Shown here piece after piece: positions 34,395 to 43,947 of a DNA stretch of 64,000 nt. A program made the translations under genes and the position numbers. The number at the start of each line of letters is the position of its first letter. Positions within the stretch are counted from its first letter, which is position 1. Below the pieces are notes generated by a model. It saw only the letters and a list, made by a program, of their open reading frames with translations. It made no database searches and had not been told where the DNA came from. Source of the stretch: Bradyrhizobium campsiandrae. Its GTDB lineage: Bacteria; Pseudomonadota; Alphaproteobacteria; Rhizobiales; Xanthobacteraceae. The stretch is taken from assembly GCF_014529705.1 (NCBI RefSeq), contig NZ_JAANIH010000021.1:62001-126000 (forward strand), written 5' to 3'.

Positions 34395-35126
34395 TCAGAG
34401 CATGTAGCCGCCATCGACGACGAGGTCGACTCCGGTGGTGAACGCGCTCTCGTCGCTGCCGAGATAGATCGCCATGTTGGCGATTTCGTCGGCAGTGCCG
34501 AGCCGGCCCATCTTCTGGCGCGAGATGAACATCTCCTTGCCCTGCGGTCCCTGCGCCGCGGCACGGTCGAGCATCGACGGGGTCTCGACGGTGCCGGGGC
34601 AGATCGCGCTGCAGCGGATGCCCTTGGTGATGAAGTCAAGCGCGACTGCCCGCGACAGCAGCGACACCGCCGCCTTCGAGGAGCTGTAGACATAGCGGTT
34701 GGCCGGCGGCCGCAGCGCCGCGCAGGACGAGATGTTGACGATGCTGCCGCCGCCGCCCGCGATCATGTCGGGCAGGAAGGCCTTGATGGTCCGGTGCATC
34801 GACTTGACGTTGAGGTCGAACGAGAAATCGAAATCCTCCTCCGAGCACTCCAGGATGGTGCCGTGGTGCACGAAGCCGGCCGCATTGAGCAGGATGTCGA
34901 TCTTGCCGATGCGCTTGGCGAAGGCGTTGACGTCGGCGGTGTTGCGGACGTCGAGTTTTGCCACTTCCGCGACGCCTTCCTTGGTCAGTCCTGCGATTCC
35001 GGCTTCGTTGATGTCGGTTGCGATGACGGTTGCGCCCTCACGCGCGAAGGCGAGGGCGCATGCGCGCCCGATGCCTGCTGCCGCAGCCGTGACGACGGCG
35101 CGCTTGCCCTTGAGGCGGTCTGCCAT
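34395..35126 (-). CDS. SDR family oxidoreductase B (2-keto-3-deoxy-sugar-acid dehydrogenase-like)
   Basis: 243 residues. TAAAAGIGRA cofactor loop (one Gly fewer than usual TGxxxGIG), Asp38-type ATDIN favouring NAD, catalytic Ser in NISSCAA and Y-x-x-x-K in YVYSSSKAAV. The sequence, including IRCSAICPGTVETPSM, resembles the BDH2/2-keto-3-deoxy-L-fuconate dehydrogenase group. Strong GGGAGAA before the ATG. It is upstream of SDR A and separated from the dehydratase gene by a palindromic repeat element. Confidence 0.88.
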   Translation of the reverse strand: MADRLKGKRAVVTAAAAGIGRACALAFAREGATVIATDINEAGIAGLTKEGVAEVAKLDVRNTADVNAFAKRIGKIDILLNAAGFVHHGTILECSEEDFDFSFDLNVKSMHRTIKAFLPDMIAGGGGSIVNISSCAALRPPANRYVYSSSKAAVSLLSRAVALDFITKGIRCSAICPGTVETPSMLDRAAAQGPQGKEMFISRQKMGRLGTADEIANMAIYLGSDESAFTTGVDLVVDGGYML

Positions 35127-35166
35127 GTTGTTGTTCTCCCTTATGTTCGTTCCAATGCTAACCCCG

Positions 35167-35284
35167 CGTCATTGCGAGGAGCTCGTGACAAAATTGCGTA
35201 GCAATTTTGCACTGAGGCGACGAAGCAATCCAGACTGTCTCCGCGGAGATATCTCTGGATTGCTTCGCTTCACTCGCAATGACG
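35167..35284. repeat. Composite palindromic repeat element (REP/BIME-like)
   Basis: Bounded by CGTCATTGCGAG (35167-35178) and its exact inverse CTCGCAATGACG (35273-35284). Inside are three perfect dyads: CAAAATTGC/GCAATTTTG with a 3-nt loop (35189-35209), CGAAGCAATCCAGA/TCTGGATTGCTTCG (35221-35267), and TCTCCGCGGAGA (35238-35249). This nested layout is typical of dispersed intergenic elements in Bradyrhizobium-type genomes. It sits between SDR B and the dehydratase. Confidence 0.8.
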
Positions 35285-35291
35285 GTGGCTG

Positions 35292-37121
35292 CTAGTGATT
35301 ATCTCGCGGCACGCCGAAGGTGGAAGCGACGTTCTGGTAGCGCGTGGCGAGCTCTATGCATCCGCCGGTCGATTGCTGGCCGACGGTGTTGCGATAGATC
35401 TCCTGCCAGGGCGTCTGGTTCGGCGGATGCTTGAAGCCGCCCGCAGCCTTGAGCTCGGCATGGCGCTTCTTCAGCTCTTCGTCCGAGATCAGGATGTTGG
35501 CGCTGCCCTTGTTGAGGTCGATGCGGACCTTGTCGCCGGTCTTCAGGATCGCGAGCCCGCCATTGGCGGCGGCTTCCGGCGAAGCATTGAGGATCGACGG
35601 CGAGCCCGAGGTGCCGGACTGGCGGCCGTCGCCGATGCAGGGCAGGGAGTGGATACCGCGTTTGATCAGCGCTGCTGGCGGCTGCATGTTCACGACCTCG
35701 GCGCCGCCGGGATAGCCGATCGGGCCGGTACCGCGAATGAACAGCACGCAGCGCTCGTCGATGTCGAGCGAGGCATCGTCGATCCGCGCGTGATAATCCT
35801 CCGGACCCTCGAACACGATGGCGCGGCCTTCGAAGGCGTTCGGATCCTTCGGGTTATTCAAGTAGCGATCGCGGAACTCCTTGGAGATCACGGAGGTCTT
35901 CATGATCGCTGAATCGAACAGATTGCCCTTCAGCACCAGGAAGCCGGCATCCTTCACCAGCGGCTTGTCGTAAGTCCGGATCACGTCGTTGTCGGGCTCG
36001 GGCGCATTCTTGCAGTTCTCGCCGATGCCGCGGCCGTTGACGGTGACGGCGTCCTCATGGATGCGCTTGTGCTTCATCAGCTCGCGCACCACGGCGGGCA
36101 CGCCGCCGGCGCGATGGAATTCCTCGCCGAGATAGAAGCCGGCCGGCTGCATGTTGACCAGCAGCGGCACGTCGTGACCGAATTTCTGCCAGTCGTCGAT
36201 CGACAGCTCCACGCCGATGTGGCGGGCCAGCGCGTTGATGTGGATCGGCGCGTTGGTCGAGCCGCCGATCGCCGAGTTGATGACGATGCAGTTCTCGAAC
36301 GCCTTGCGGGTCAGGATGTCCGAGGGCTTGAGATCTTCCCAGACCATCTCGACGATGCGCTTGCCGGTCTCGTAGGCGATCTGGCCGCGCTCGCGGTAGG
36401 GGGCGGGAATAGCCGCGCAGCCCGGCAGCGAGAAGCCGAGCGCTTCGGCGAGGCCGTTCATGGTCGAGGCCGTGCCCATGGTGTTGCAATGGCCGACCGA
36501 CGGCGCCGAGGACGCCACGATCTCCATGAACTCTTCATAGTCGATCTCGCCGGCGGCGAGCCGCTCGCGCGACTTCCAGACGATGGTGCCGGAGCCGGTG
36601 CGCTCGCCGTTGTGCCAGCCGTTCAGCATCGGGCCGCCCGACAGCACGATCGAAGGCAGGTTGACGGTCGCGGCCGCCATCATGCAGGCGGGCGTGGTCT
36701 TGTCACAGCCGGTGGTCAGCACCACGCCGTCGAGCGGGTAGCCGTAGAGGACCTCGACGAGGCCGAGATAGGCGAGGTTGCGGTCGAGCGCCGCGGTCGG
36801 GCGCTTGCCGGTCTCCTGGATCGGGTGGGTTGGGAATTCCATCGCAATGCCGCCGGCCTCGCGGATGCCTTCGCGGACGCGATGGGCCAACTCGATATGG
36901 TGGCGGTTGCAGGGCGACAGGTCATTGCCGGTCTGCGCGATGCCGATGATCGGCTTGCCGGACTGCAGCTCGGCGCGGGTGAGGCCGTAATTCAAATAGC
37001 GCTCCATATAGAGCGCGGTCATGCCCGGATTGTGCGGGTTGTTGAACCATTCCTGCGAGCGAAGGTGGCGGCGCGTGCCGTTGCCGGCGGGCGCATGCCC
37101 ATTGGTCGGTTTTTTTGTCAT
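35292..37121 (-). CDS. IlvD/Edd family sugar-acid dehydratase
   Basis: 609 residues from ATG 37121, picked because AAGGAG lies 6 nt upstream; a TTG at 37136 overlaps that site. The three cluster-binding cysteines are seen in DLSPCNRHH, VLTTGCDKTTPA and SVGHCNTMGTAS, and GGSTNAPIH and SGTSGSPSILNASPEAA follow. The family includes dihydroxy-acid, 6-phosphogluconate, L-arabinonate and D-xylonate dehydratases; length and the sugar-catabolic context favour a sugar-acid dehydratase making a 2-keto-3-deoxy acid. KDG kinase and KDPG aldolase genes in the same locus fit a hexonate substrate, though a pentonate is possible. Confidence 0.85.
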   Translation of the reverse strand: MTKKPTNGHAPAGNGTRRHLRSQEWFNNPHNPGMTALYMERYLNYGLTRAELQSGKPIIGIAQTGNDLSPCNRHHIELAHRVREGIREAGGIAMEFPTHPIQETGKRPTAALDRNLAYLGLVEVLYGYPLDGVVLTTGCDKTTPACMMAAATVNLPSIVLSGGPMLNGWHNGERTGSGTIVWKSRERLAAGEIDYEEFMEIVASSAPSVGHCNTMGTASTMNGLAEALGFSLPGCAAIPAPYRERGQIAYETGKRIVEMVWEDLKPSDILTRKAFENCIVINSAIGGSTNAPIHINALARHIGVELSIDDWQKFGHDVPLLVNMQPAGFYLGEEFHRAGGVPAVVRELMKHKRIHEDAVTVNGRGIGENCKNAPEPDNDVIRTYDKPLVKDAGFLVLKGNLFDSAIMKTSVISKEFRDRYLNNPKDPNAFEGRAIVFEGPEDYHARIDDASLDIDERCVLFIRGTGPIGYPGGAEVVNMQPPAALIKRGIHSLPCIGDGRQSGTSGSPSILNASPEAAANGGLAILKTGDKVRIDLNKGSANILISDEELKKRHAELKAAGGFKHPPNQTPWQEIYRNTVGQQSTGGCIELATRYQNVASTFGVPRDNH

Positions 37122-37248
37122 TGGTTTCTCCTTCAATGCAAACGCACGGGCCGACGTCGGGGATGTCGATCGGTGCGCTGCCCGGCAGCGCGAGCAGGGT
37201 ATGACGGCCCGCCTGCTGGCGAACGTTTCCTCACAATTGCGATACTAC

Positions 37249-38346
37249 TCATGGCTCGTTGGTAACGCTATCATTTTGTGCGGCTGGCGACCATTCCGCC
37301 GTGCGCAGGCCGCCAGGCTGCCGCTGCATCAGCGAGCTCTGCCGCTCGATCACCGTAAAGCCGAGATCGAGCACGGGCCGTTCGGGACGCTTGCCTTCGA
37401 TCGCCTCGATCAACATCGCAGCAGCGGTGCTGCCCATCTCGTAGCGGTTGGTCCGCACGCTGGTCAGCGTCGGCACCGCGGAGGCCATGAATTCGAGGTC
37501 GTTGAAGCCGACGATCGCAATCTGGTCGGGGACCGCAACGTCCCGCCGTCGGCACTCGAAGAGGACGCCGAGCGCGAGGTCGTCATTGGCGCAGAACACC
37601 GCGTCGATGTCGGGCTCGCGCGCGAGCAGATCGGCGAACAGCGCGCCGCCGAGGGTCACCGAGGTCGGCGTTGCCGTCGTCACGATCAGTCTTTGGTCGA
37701 ACAGGCCCGCATCCTTCATGGCCGCGACATAGCCGTCAAGCCGGCGCTGGACCCGCGGATCCATGCGTGCCCCGACGAAGCCGATCCTGCGGTGCCCCTG
37801 ATCGAACAGATGCCTGATGGCCGCGCGCGCCGCATCATAGTGGGAAAAGCCGATCATCATGTCGACCGGGTTGGGTCCGATCTCCATGATCTGGACGATC
37901 GGGCAATCGGCCGCCTCCAGCATCGCGCGCGATTCCGCCGTCTGGTCGATGCCGGTGATGATCAGTCCCGCCGGCTTCTGGGCCAGAAACAGGCGCAGCA
38001 GCTTCTCCTCCTGGAGGATGGAGTAGCGCGTGTTGGACAGCTGGATCGAGTAGCGGCTGCCTTCGGAGGCGTCATAGATGCCGCGCAGCACGTCGGAGAA
38101 CACGTTGTTGGTCAGCGACGGAATCAGGACACCGATCACTTCGGTGCGCTGTGAGGCCAGTGCGCGTGCCGCAAGGTTGGGCACATAGCCGAGCTCCCGG
38201 GCCGCGCTTTCGACCCGCGTCCGCTTGGCGACCGACAGCGCCTCGGGGTTGCGGAAGAAGCGGGACGCCGTAATCGGGCTAACGCCGGCGAGTTCGGCGA
38301 CTTCCGCCAGCCGAATCTTGCCAGACTTGGTGCGCTTTCGACCCAT
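37249..38346 (-). CDS. LacI family regulator (GntR gluconate-repressor-like)
   Basis: 365 residues. The LacI headpiece is evident (IRLAEVAELAGVSPITASRFFRNPEALS), with hinge LAARALASQRTEVIGVLIPSL, then a periplasmic-binding-protein-like domain for a sugar effector. The sequence resembles E. coli GntR of the LacI family. The gene separates the minus-strand dehydratase/SDR genes from the plus-strand ABC operon, with operator-like sites at both of its ends, so it probably controls both arms and itself. Confidence 0.92.
   Translation of the reverse strand: MGRKRTKSGKIRLAEVAELAGVSPITASRFFRNPEALSVAKRTRVESAARELGYVPNLAARALASQRTEVIGVLIPSLTNNVFSDVLRGIYDASEGSRYSIQLSNTRYSILQEEKLLRLFLAQKPAGLIITGIDQTAESRAMLEAADCPIVQIMEIGPNPVDMMIGFSHYDAARAAIRHLFDQGHRRIGFVGARMDPRVQRRLDGYVAAMKDAGLFDQRLIVTTATPTSVTLGGALFADLLAREPDIDAVFCANDDLALGVLFECRRRDVAVPDQIAIVGFNDLEFMASAVPTLTSVRTNRYEMGSTAAAMLIEAIEGKRPERPVLDLGFTVIERQSSLMQRQPGGLRTAEWSPAAQNDSVTNEP
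37260..37273. promoter_or_regulatory. LacI-type operator-like site ahead of the dehydratase gene
   Basis: TGGTAACGCTATCA, 14 bp, partial palindrome around a central CG. It matches the reverse complement of the other site at most positions. It lies inside the last codons of the regulator gene and about 140 bp upstream of the dehydratase start, where that gene's promoter may be. Confidence 0.45.
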
Positions 38347-38389
38347 TTGCTGCTCTTAACACAGTCACTCCCCGCAAACAAAGGAACGT

Positions 38390-38403
38390 TGACAGCGCTA
38401 CCA
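38390..38403. promoter_or_regulatory. LacI-type operator-like palindrome in the divergent promoter
   Basis: TGACAGCGCTACCA is a 14-bp palindrome of form TGnnAGCGCTnnCA with the central CG typical of LacI-family operators. It lies 44 bp upstream of the lacI-type start and 150 bp upstream of the ABC ATPase start, well placed for autoregulation and control of the transport operon. Confidence 0.55.
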
Positions 38404-38553
38404 GCAACGACTAACCAAAGACAAATTGCCAAACCCGCACAAACTGCCGACAATGTCGCCTGTTAAAAGAGGCTTCGGGTCGGCGAAGTTTCGAAAAAAG
38501 CAAGACGGTGGCGGCGCGACGGTTGCGTCGTTTCAGTCGGAGGAGGGAGCTAG

Positions 38554-39615
<1,062 letters not shown>

Positions 39616-39667
39616 CGGCGTTTCGTGACTTAGGACGACCAAATACAATTAAAAAATCAGGGAGAGA

Positions 39668-40984
39668 ATGATGAGCGATTTCGACAGGCGTAGTGTGCTT
39701 AAAGCCGGCCTGGGCGGCGCAGCTTTGCTCGCAGGTCCCGGCGTCGTCCCCGTCCGCGCGGCGGAGTGGACCAACACGCCGGAGCCCAACGCCTCCATCC
39801 GTGTGCTGCGCTGGAAGCAGTTCATCCAGGCCGAGTTCGACAAGTTTGCCGAGCAGACCAAGAAGTTCTCCGAGAAGACCGGCATCAAGGTGAAGCTCGA
39901 GGCCGAGAGCTGGGAGGACATTCGTCCCAAGGCCGCGGTCGCAGCCAATGTCGGCGCCGGTCCCGACCTCATCATCGGCACGCTCGATGACCCCTTCAAA
40001 TTCCCCGAGAAGCTGATCGACGTGACCGACGTTGCCGACTATCTCGGCAAACAGTATGGCGGCTGGTACCCGGTCGCCGAGCGTTACGGCAAGAAGGGCA
40101 ACAGCTGGATCGCCATTCCGCAAGGTGCAACCGGCGGCTGCCTGAACTACCGCATCAGCCACGTGAAGGCCGCAGGCTTCGAGCAATTCCCCAAGGATAC
40201 CGACGGCTTCCTCAAACTGTGCCAGGCCCTGAAGAAGAACAACACGCCGGCGGGCTTTGCGCTCGGCCATGCCACGGGCGACGCCAACGGCTGGTGCCAA
40301 TGGGCGCTGTGGGCGTTCGGTGGCAAGGTCGTCAACGACAAGAACGAGGTCGTCATCGACTCGCCGGAGACGATCGCGGCGATCGAATACGTCAAGCAGC
40401 TCTATGCGACGTTCATTCCAGGCGTGCTGTCGTGGAACGACAGCAACAACAACAAGGCGTTCCTGAACGGCGAGCTCAGCCTCACCCTGAACGGCATCTC
40501 GATCTGGACCGTCGGCAAGAACTCGCCCGATCCGAAGCAGCAGGAGATCGCCAAGGACATGGACCACGCGCCGATGCCGATCGGCCCCGTGGGCGTATCG
40601 ACCGAGCAGCAGAACGTCCTCGTCTATTACGGCTACAAGCACTCGAAGTATCCGAAGGCGGTCAAGGAATACATCAAATTCATGATGGACAAGGAGAACT
40701 ACGACGCCTGGGAGGTCGCCTCCAACGGCTACGTCTCGCCGCCGCTCCCGGCCTACAATGACAATCCGGTGTGGACCTCCGATCCCAAGATCACGCCGTA
40801 TCGCGACTGCCTGAAGCGCTGCCGCGACAACGGCTATGCCGGCGATCTCGGCTACGCCTCGGCCGCCGTCATGGGTGACTTCGTGGTCGTCGACATGTTC
40901 GCCGAAGCCGCCTCCGGCTCGGCGACGCCGCAGGAAGCAGCCAAGCGCGCTGCCGAGCGCGCCAAGCGCTACTACCAGGTCTGA
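39668..40984 (+). CDS. ABC transporter sugar-binding protein, Tat-type signal
   Basis: 438 residues from ATG 39668 (ATG 39671 also possible, slightly better spaced from GGGAGAG). The signal peptide has a twin-arginine pattern (DRRSVLKAGLGGAALL) ending near VRAAE, so the protein is probably exported folded. The mature part is a CUT1-type extracellular solute-binding protein with the usual late features (WAFGGKVVNDKNEVV, NAF-like KAFLNGELSLTLNG, YPKAVKEYIKFMMD). It should bind the locus substrate in the periplasm. A strong GC-rich hairpin follows. Confidence 0.93.
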   Translation: MMSDFDRRSVLKAGLGGAALLAGPGVVPVRAAEWTNTPEPNASIRVLRWKQFIQAEFDKFAEQTKKFSEKTGIKVKLEAESWEDIRPKAAVAANVGAGPDLIIGTLDDPFKFPEKLIDVTDVADYLGKQYGGWYPVAERYGKKGNSWIAIPQGATGGCLNYRISHVKAAGFEQFPKDTDGFLKLCQALKKNNTPAGFALGHATGDANGWCQWALWAFGGKVVNDKNEVVIDSPETIAAIEYVKQLYATFIPGVLSWNDSNNNKAFLNGELSLTLNGISIWTVGKNSPDPKQQEIAKDMDHAPMPIGPVGVSTEQQNVLVYYGYKHSKYPKAVKEYIKFMMDKENYDAWEVASNGYVSPPLPAYNDNPVWTSDPKITPYRDCLKRCRDNGYAGDLGYASAAVMGDFVVVDMFAEAASGSATPQEAAKRAAERAKRYYQV

Positions 40985-40995
40985 TCCGCACGCGC

Positions 40996-41023
40996 GGCGG
41001 CGTCCGGTTTGCCGGACGCCGCC
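40996..41023 (+). promoter_or_regulatory. Intercistronic hairpin after the binding-protein gene
   Basis: GGCGGCGTCCGG-TTTG-CCGGACGCCGCC, a perfect 12-bp stem with 4-nt loop, 12 nt after the binding-protein stop and 28 nt before the permease start. Not followed by a T run. Such hairpins in ABC operons shield the upstream message from 3' decay or terminate part of transcription, giving excess binding protein. Confidence 0.7.
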
Positions 41024-41050
41024 GTCGTCGTTCTCTGAGGGGAGTCCGAC

Positions 41051-41998
41051 ATGGCCGTCATTGCCGAGCCCGTCACTGCGCAGGCCAGGCGCAGCAGTCT
41101 GTGGATCAGGGCGTTCGAAAGCCGGAATTTTCTCGGCGCCATGTTCATGGTGCCGGCGATTGCCATTCTGATCCTGTTCCTGGCTTACCCGTTGGCGCTC
41201 GGCTTCTGGCTCGGCATGACCGACACCAAGATCGGCGGCGTCGGCCGTTTCATCGGTTTCCAGAATTTCGTCTCGCTGTCCAAGGACAGCGTGTTCTGGC
41301 TGTCGGTGTTCAACACCATTTTCTACACGGTATTCGCGAGCATCGTGAAATTCGCGATCGGGCTTTATCTGGCCCTGCTGCTCAACGAGCGGCTGCCGTT
41401 CAAATCGATGGTCCGCGCCATCGTGCTGTTGCCCTTCGTGGTGCCGACCGTGCTGTCGGCGATTGCGTTCTGGTGGATCTATGACAGCCAGTTCTCGATC
41501 ATCTCCTGGGTGCTGATCAAGGCGGGTCTCCTGACTCACTATATCGATTTCCTCGGCGATCCCTGGAATGCGCGCTGGTCGGTCGTGCTCGCCAACATCT
41601 GGCGCGGCGTGCCCTTTGTCGCCATCACGCTGCTGGCGGGATTGCAGACCATCTCGCCGTCGCTCTACGAGGCCGCGAACCTCGACGGCGCCACCAACAT
41701 GCAGCGCTTCCGCCACATCACGCTGCCGATGCTGTCCCCGATCATCGCTGTTGTGATGACGTTCTCGGTGCTGATGACCTTTACCGACTTCCAGCTCATC
41801 TACACCATCACGCGCGGCGGGCCGATCAACGCCACGCATCTGATGGCGACGCTGTCGTTCCAGCGCGCCATCACCGGCGGCAATCTGGGCGAGGGCGCGG
41901 CGATCTCGAATGCGATGATTCCGTTCCTAGTCGCAGCGATCCTGCTCAGCTTCTTCGGGCTTCAACGCTCGCGCTGGCAGCAGGGCGGGAGGGACTGA
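41051..41998 (+). CDS. ABC sugar transporter permease (MalF/UgpA-like)
   Basis: 315 residues, six TM helices, with the EAA loop contacting the ATPase at SLYEAANLDGATNMQRFRHITLPML. AGGGGAG precedes the ATG. Inner-membrane partner of the permease encoded 2 nt downstream. Confidence 0.93.
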   Translation: MAVIAEPVTAQARRSSLWIRAFESRNFLGAMFMVPAIAILILFLAYPLALGFWLGMTDTKIGGVGRFIGFQNFVSLSKDSVFWLSVFNTIFYTVFASIVKFAIGLYLALLLNERLPFKSMVRAIVLLPFVVPTVLSAIAFWWIYDSQFSIISWVLIKAGLLTHYIDFLGDPWNARWSVVLANIWRGVPFVAITLLAGLQTISPSLYEAANLDGATNMQRFRHITLPMLSPIIAVVMTFSVLMTFTDFQLIYTITRGGPINATHLMATLSFQRAITGGNLGEGAAISNAMIPFLVAAILLSFFGLQRSRWQQGGRD

Positions 41999-42000
41999 CC

Positions 42001-42876
42001 ATGACCACCGTGGACGATCAAAGCGTCGGAATGGACTACCTGGAGAGCTTTCCGCGCAAGTTCCTGCGCGTCTATCTCCCGCTCGGTCTGATCATCTTTT
42101 TTCTCCTGTTTCCGTTCTACTGGATGGCGGTGACGACGTTCAAGCCGGATGCGGAGATGTACGACTACGAGAAGTACAATCCGTTCCTGATCGCGCATCC
42201 GACGCTGGAGCACATCAAGAAGCTGTTCTTCGACACCGACTATCCGCTGTGGATGTGGAACACGGTGATCGTTTCGGTGTCTTCGACGTTCATTTCACTG
42301 TTTGCGAGCGTCTGCGCCGCGTATGCGATCGAGCGGCTGCGCTACAAGGGCTCGCGCTATGTCGGCCTTGCGATCTTCCTCGGCTATCTCGTGCCGCCCT
42401 CGATCCTGTTCATTCCGCTGGCCGCCATCGTGTTCCAGCTTGGCCTGTTCGACGGCAATCTGGCGCTGATCCTGACCTATCCGACCTTCCTGATCCCGTT
42501 CTGCACCTGGCTGCTGATGGGCTATTTCCGCACCATTCCCTACGAGTTAGAGGAATGCGCGCTGATTGACGGAGCCACGCGGCTCCAGATCCTGATCAAG
42601 ATCACGCTGCCGTTGTCGCTGCCGGGGGTCATTTCGGCCGGCATCTTCGCCTTCACCTTGTCCTGGAACGAGTTCATCTACGCGCTGACCTTCATCTCCT
42701 CCTCGGAGAACAAGACCATTCCGGTCGGCGCCATCACTGAGCTCGTCAACGGCGACGTCTACCATTGGGGCGCCCTGATGGCGGCGGCCCTGACCGGCTC
42801 AGTCCCCGTAGTTATCCTTTATTCCTTCTTCGTAGAGTACTATGTGTCGGCGATGACCGGCGCCGTGAAGGAATGA
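42001..42876 (+). CDS. ABC sugar transporter permease (MalG/UgpE-like)
   Basis: 291 residues with six TM helices and an EAA loop at YELEECALIDGATRLQILIKITLPL. It follows the first permease by 2 nt with GGAGGG upstream, and completes the CUT1 importer. It is followed by a GC-rich inverted repeat before the dehydrogenase gene. Confidence 0.93.
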   Translation: MTTVDDQSVGMDYLESFPRKFLRVYLPLGLIIFFLLFPFYWMAVTTFKPDAEMYDYEKYNPFLIAHPTLEHIKKLFFDTDYPLWMWNTVIVSVSSTFISLFASVCAAYAIERLRYKGSRYVGLAIFLGYLVPPSILFIPLAAIVFQLGLFDGNLALILTYPTFLIPFCTWLLMGYFRTIPYELEECALIDGATRLQILIKITLPLSLPGVISAGIFAFTLSWNEFIYALTFISSSENKTIPVGAITELVNGDVYHWGALMAAALTGSVPVVILYSFFVEYYVSAMTGAVKE

Positions 42877-42893
42877 CAGCGGCGCCTGCCTGA

Positions 42894-42926
42894 GAACGCG
42901 CCACAGGTTTCAAGAGCGGCGCGTTC
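42894..42926 (+). promoter_or_regulatory. Inverted repeat between transport and enzyme genes
   Basis: GAACGCGCC (42894-42902) and GGCGCGTTC (42918-42926) form a 9-bp perfect stem with a 15-nt loop, between the last permease and the DenD-like gene. It could uncouple transporter and enzyme expression by partial termination or mRNA processing. Confidence 0.5.
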
Positions 42927-42951
42927 CGGCCAATAAGAAGGAGTTGAGCTC

Positions 42952-43938
42952 TTGCACATTCTGGTTCTGGGCGCTGCCGGCATGGTCGGCCGCAAATTGT
43001 GTGAACGTCTCTTGCGCGACGGCAGGCTCGGCAAGAGCGACATCACCAAGCTGACCATGCATGACGTGGTCGAGCCCAAGAAGCCGGAGAAGGCCGGTTT
43101 CGCTGTCGAGACCGTCTCGGGCGATTTCGCCGTGCCTGGCGCTGCCGAAAAGCTGATCGCCGGCCGCCCTGATGTGATCTTCCATCTCGCCGCCATCGTC
43201 TCGGGCGAGGCCGAGCTCGATTTCGACAAGGGCTACCGCATCAATCTCGACGGCACGCGGATGCTGCTCGATGCCGTCAGGCTAGTCGGCGGCGGCTACA
43301 AGCCGCGCGTGGTGTTCACGTCCTCGATCGCGGTGTTCGGTGCGCCGTTTCCGGATGCGATCGGCGACGAGTTCTTCCACACCCCGCTGCTCAGCTACGG
43401 CACCCAGAAGGCCATCGGCGAATTGCTGCTGGCCGATTATTCCCGCCGCGGCTTCCTCGACGGCATCGGCATCCGCCTGCCGACCATCTGCATCCGGCCC
43501 GGCTTGCCCAACAAGGCGGCATCGGGCTTTTTCTCAAACATCCTGCGCGAGCCGCTGGCGGGTAAGGAGGCGATCCTGCCGGTGTCCGAGGACGTCCGCC
43601 ATTGGCACGCCACGCCGCGCTCGGCGGTCGGCTTCCTGCTGCACGCCGGCACCATGGATCTTGCCACCGTCGGCCCGCGCCGCAATCTGACCATGCCTGG
43701 CCTGTCGGCCACCGTCGGCGAGCAGATCGCGGCGTTGAAGCGCGTTGCGGGCGAGAAGGTTGCGGCCCGCATCAAGCGTGAGCCTGATCCCTTCATCGTC
43801 GGCATCGTCGGCGGCTGGCCGCGCAACTTCAACCCAAAGCGGGCGCTCGAGCTCGGCTTCACGACGGCCGAGAAGACGTTTGACGACATCATCCGCATTC
43901 ACATCGAAGACGAGCTCGGCGGCAACTTCGTCGCCTGA
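42952..43938 (+). CDS. DenD-like NAD-dependent sugar-acid dehydrogenase (extended SDR)
   Basis: 328 residues starting with TTG at 42952: no ATG is usable, AAGAAGGAG lies 9 nt upstream, and the Rossmann motif LVLGAAGMVGRKL starts at once. Further features are HLAAIVSGEAELDFDKGYRINLDG-type region, SSIAVFG and the catalytic Y-x-x-x-K in YGTQKAIGE. The protein resembles D-erythronate dehydrogenase (DenD) of the extended SDR group. No OtnI/OtnC-type partners accompany it, so oxidation of a different sugar or sugar acid is possible. It lies between importer and KDG kinase genes. Confidence 0.82.
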   Translation: MHILVLGAAGMVGRKLCERLLRDGRLGKSDITKLTMHDVVEPKKPEKAGFAVETVSGDFAVPGAAEKLIAGRPDVIFHLAAIVSGEAELDFDKGYRINLDGTRMLLDAVRLVGGGYKPRVVFTSSIAVFGAPFPDAIGDEFFHTPLLSYGTQKAIGELLLADYSRRGFLDGIGIRLPTICIRPGLPNKAASGFFSNILREPLAGKEAILPVSEDVRHWHATPRSAVGFLLHAGTMDLATVGPRRNLTMPGLSATVGEQIAALKRVAGEKVAARIKREPDPFIVGIVGGWPRNFNPKRALELGFTTAEKTFDDIIRIHIEDELGGNFVA

Positions 43939-43947
43939 CCGTTAGAG

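Noticed and set aside
35167..35284. Insertion sequence or MITE with transposase
   Set aside because: No transposase frame and no evident target duplication; the nested palindromes fit a REP/BIME-type element better.
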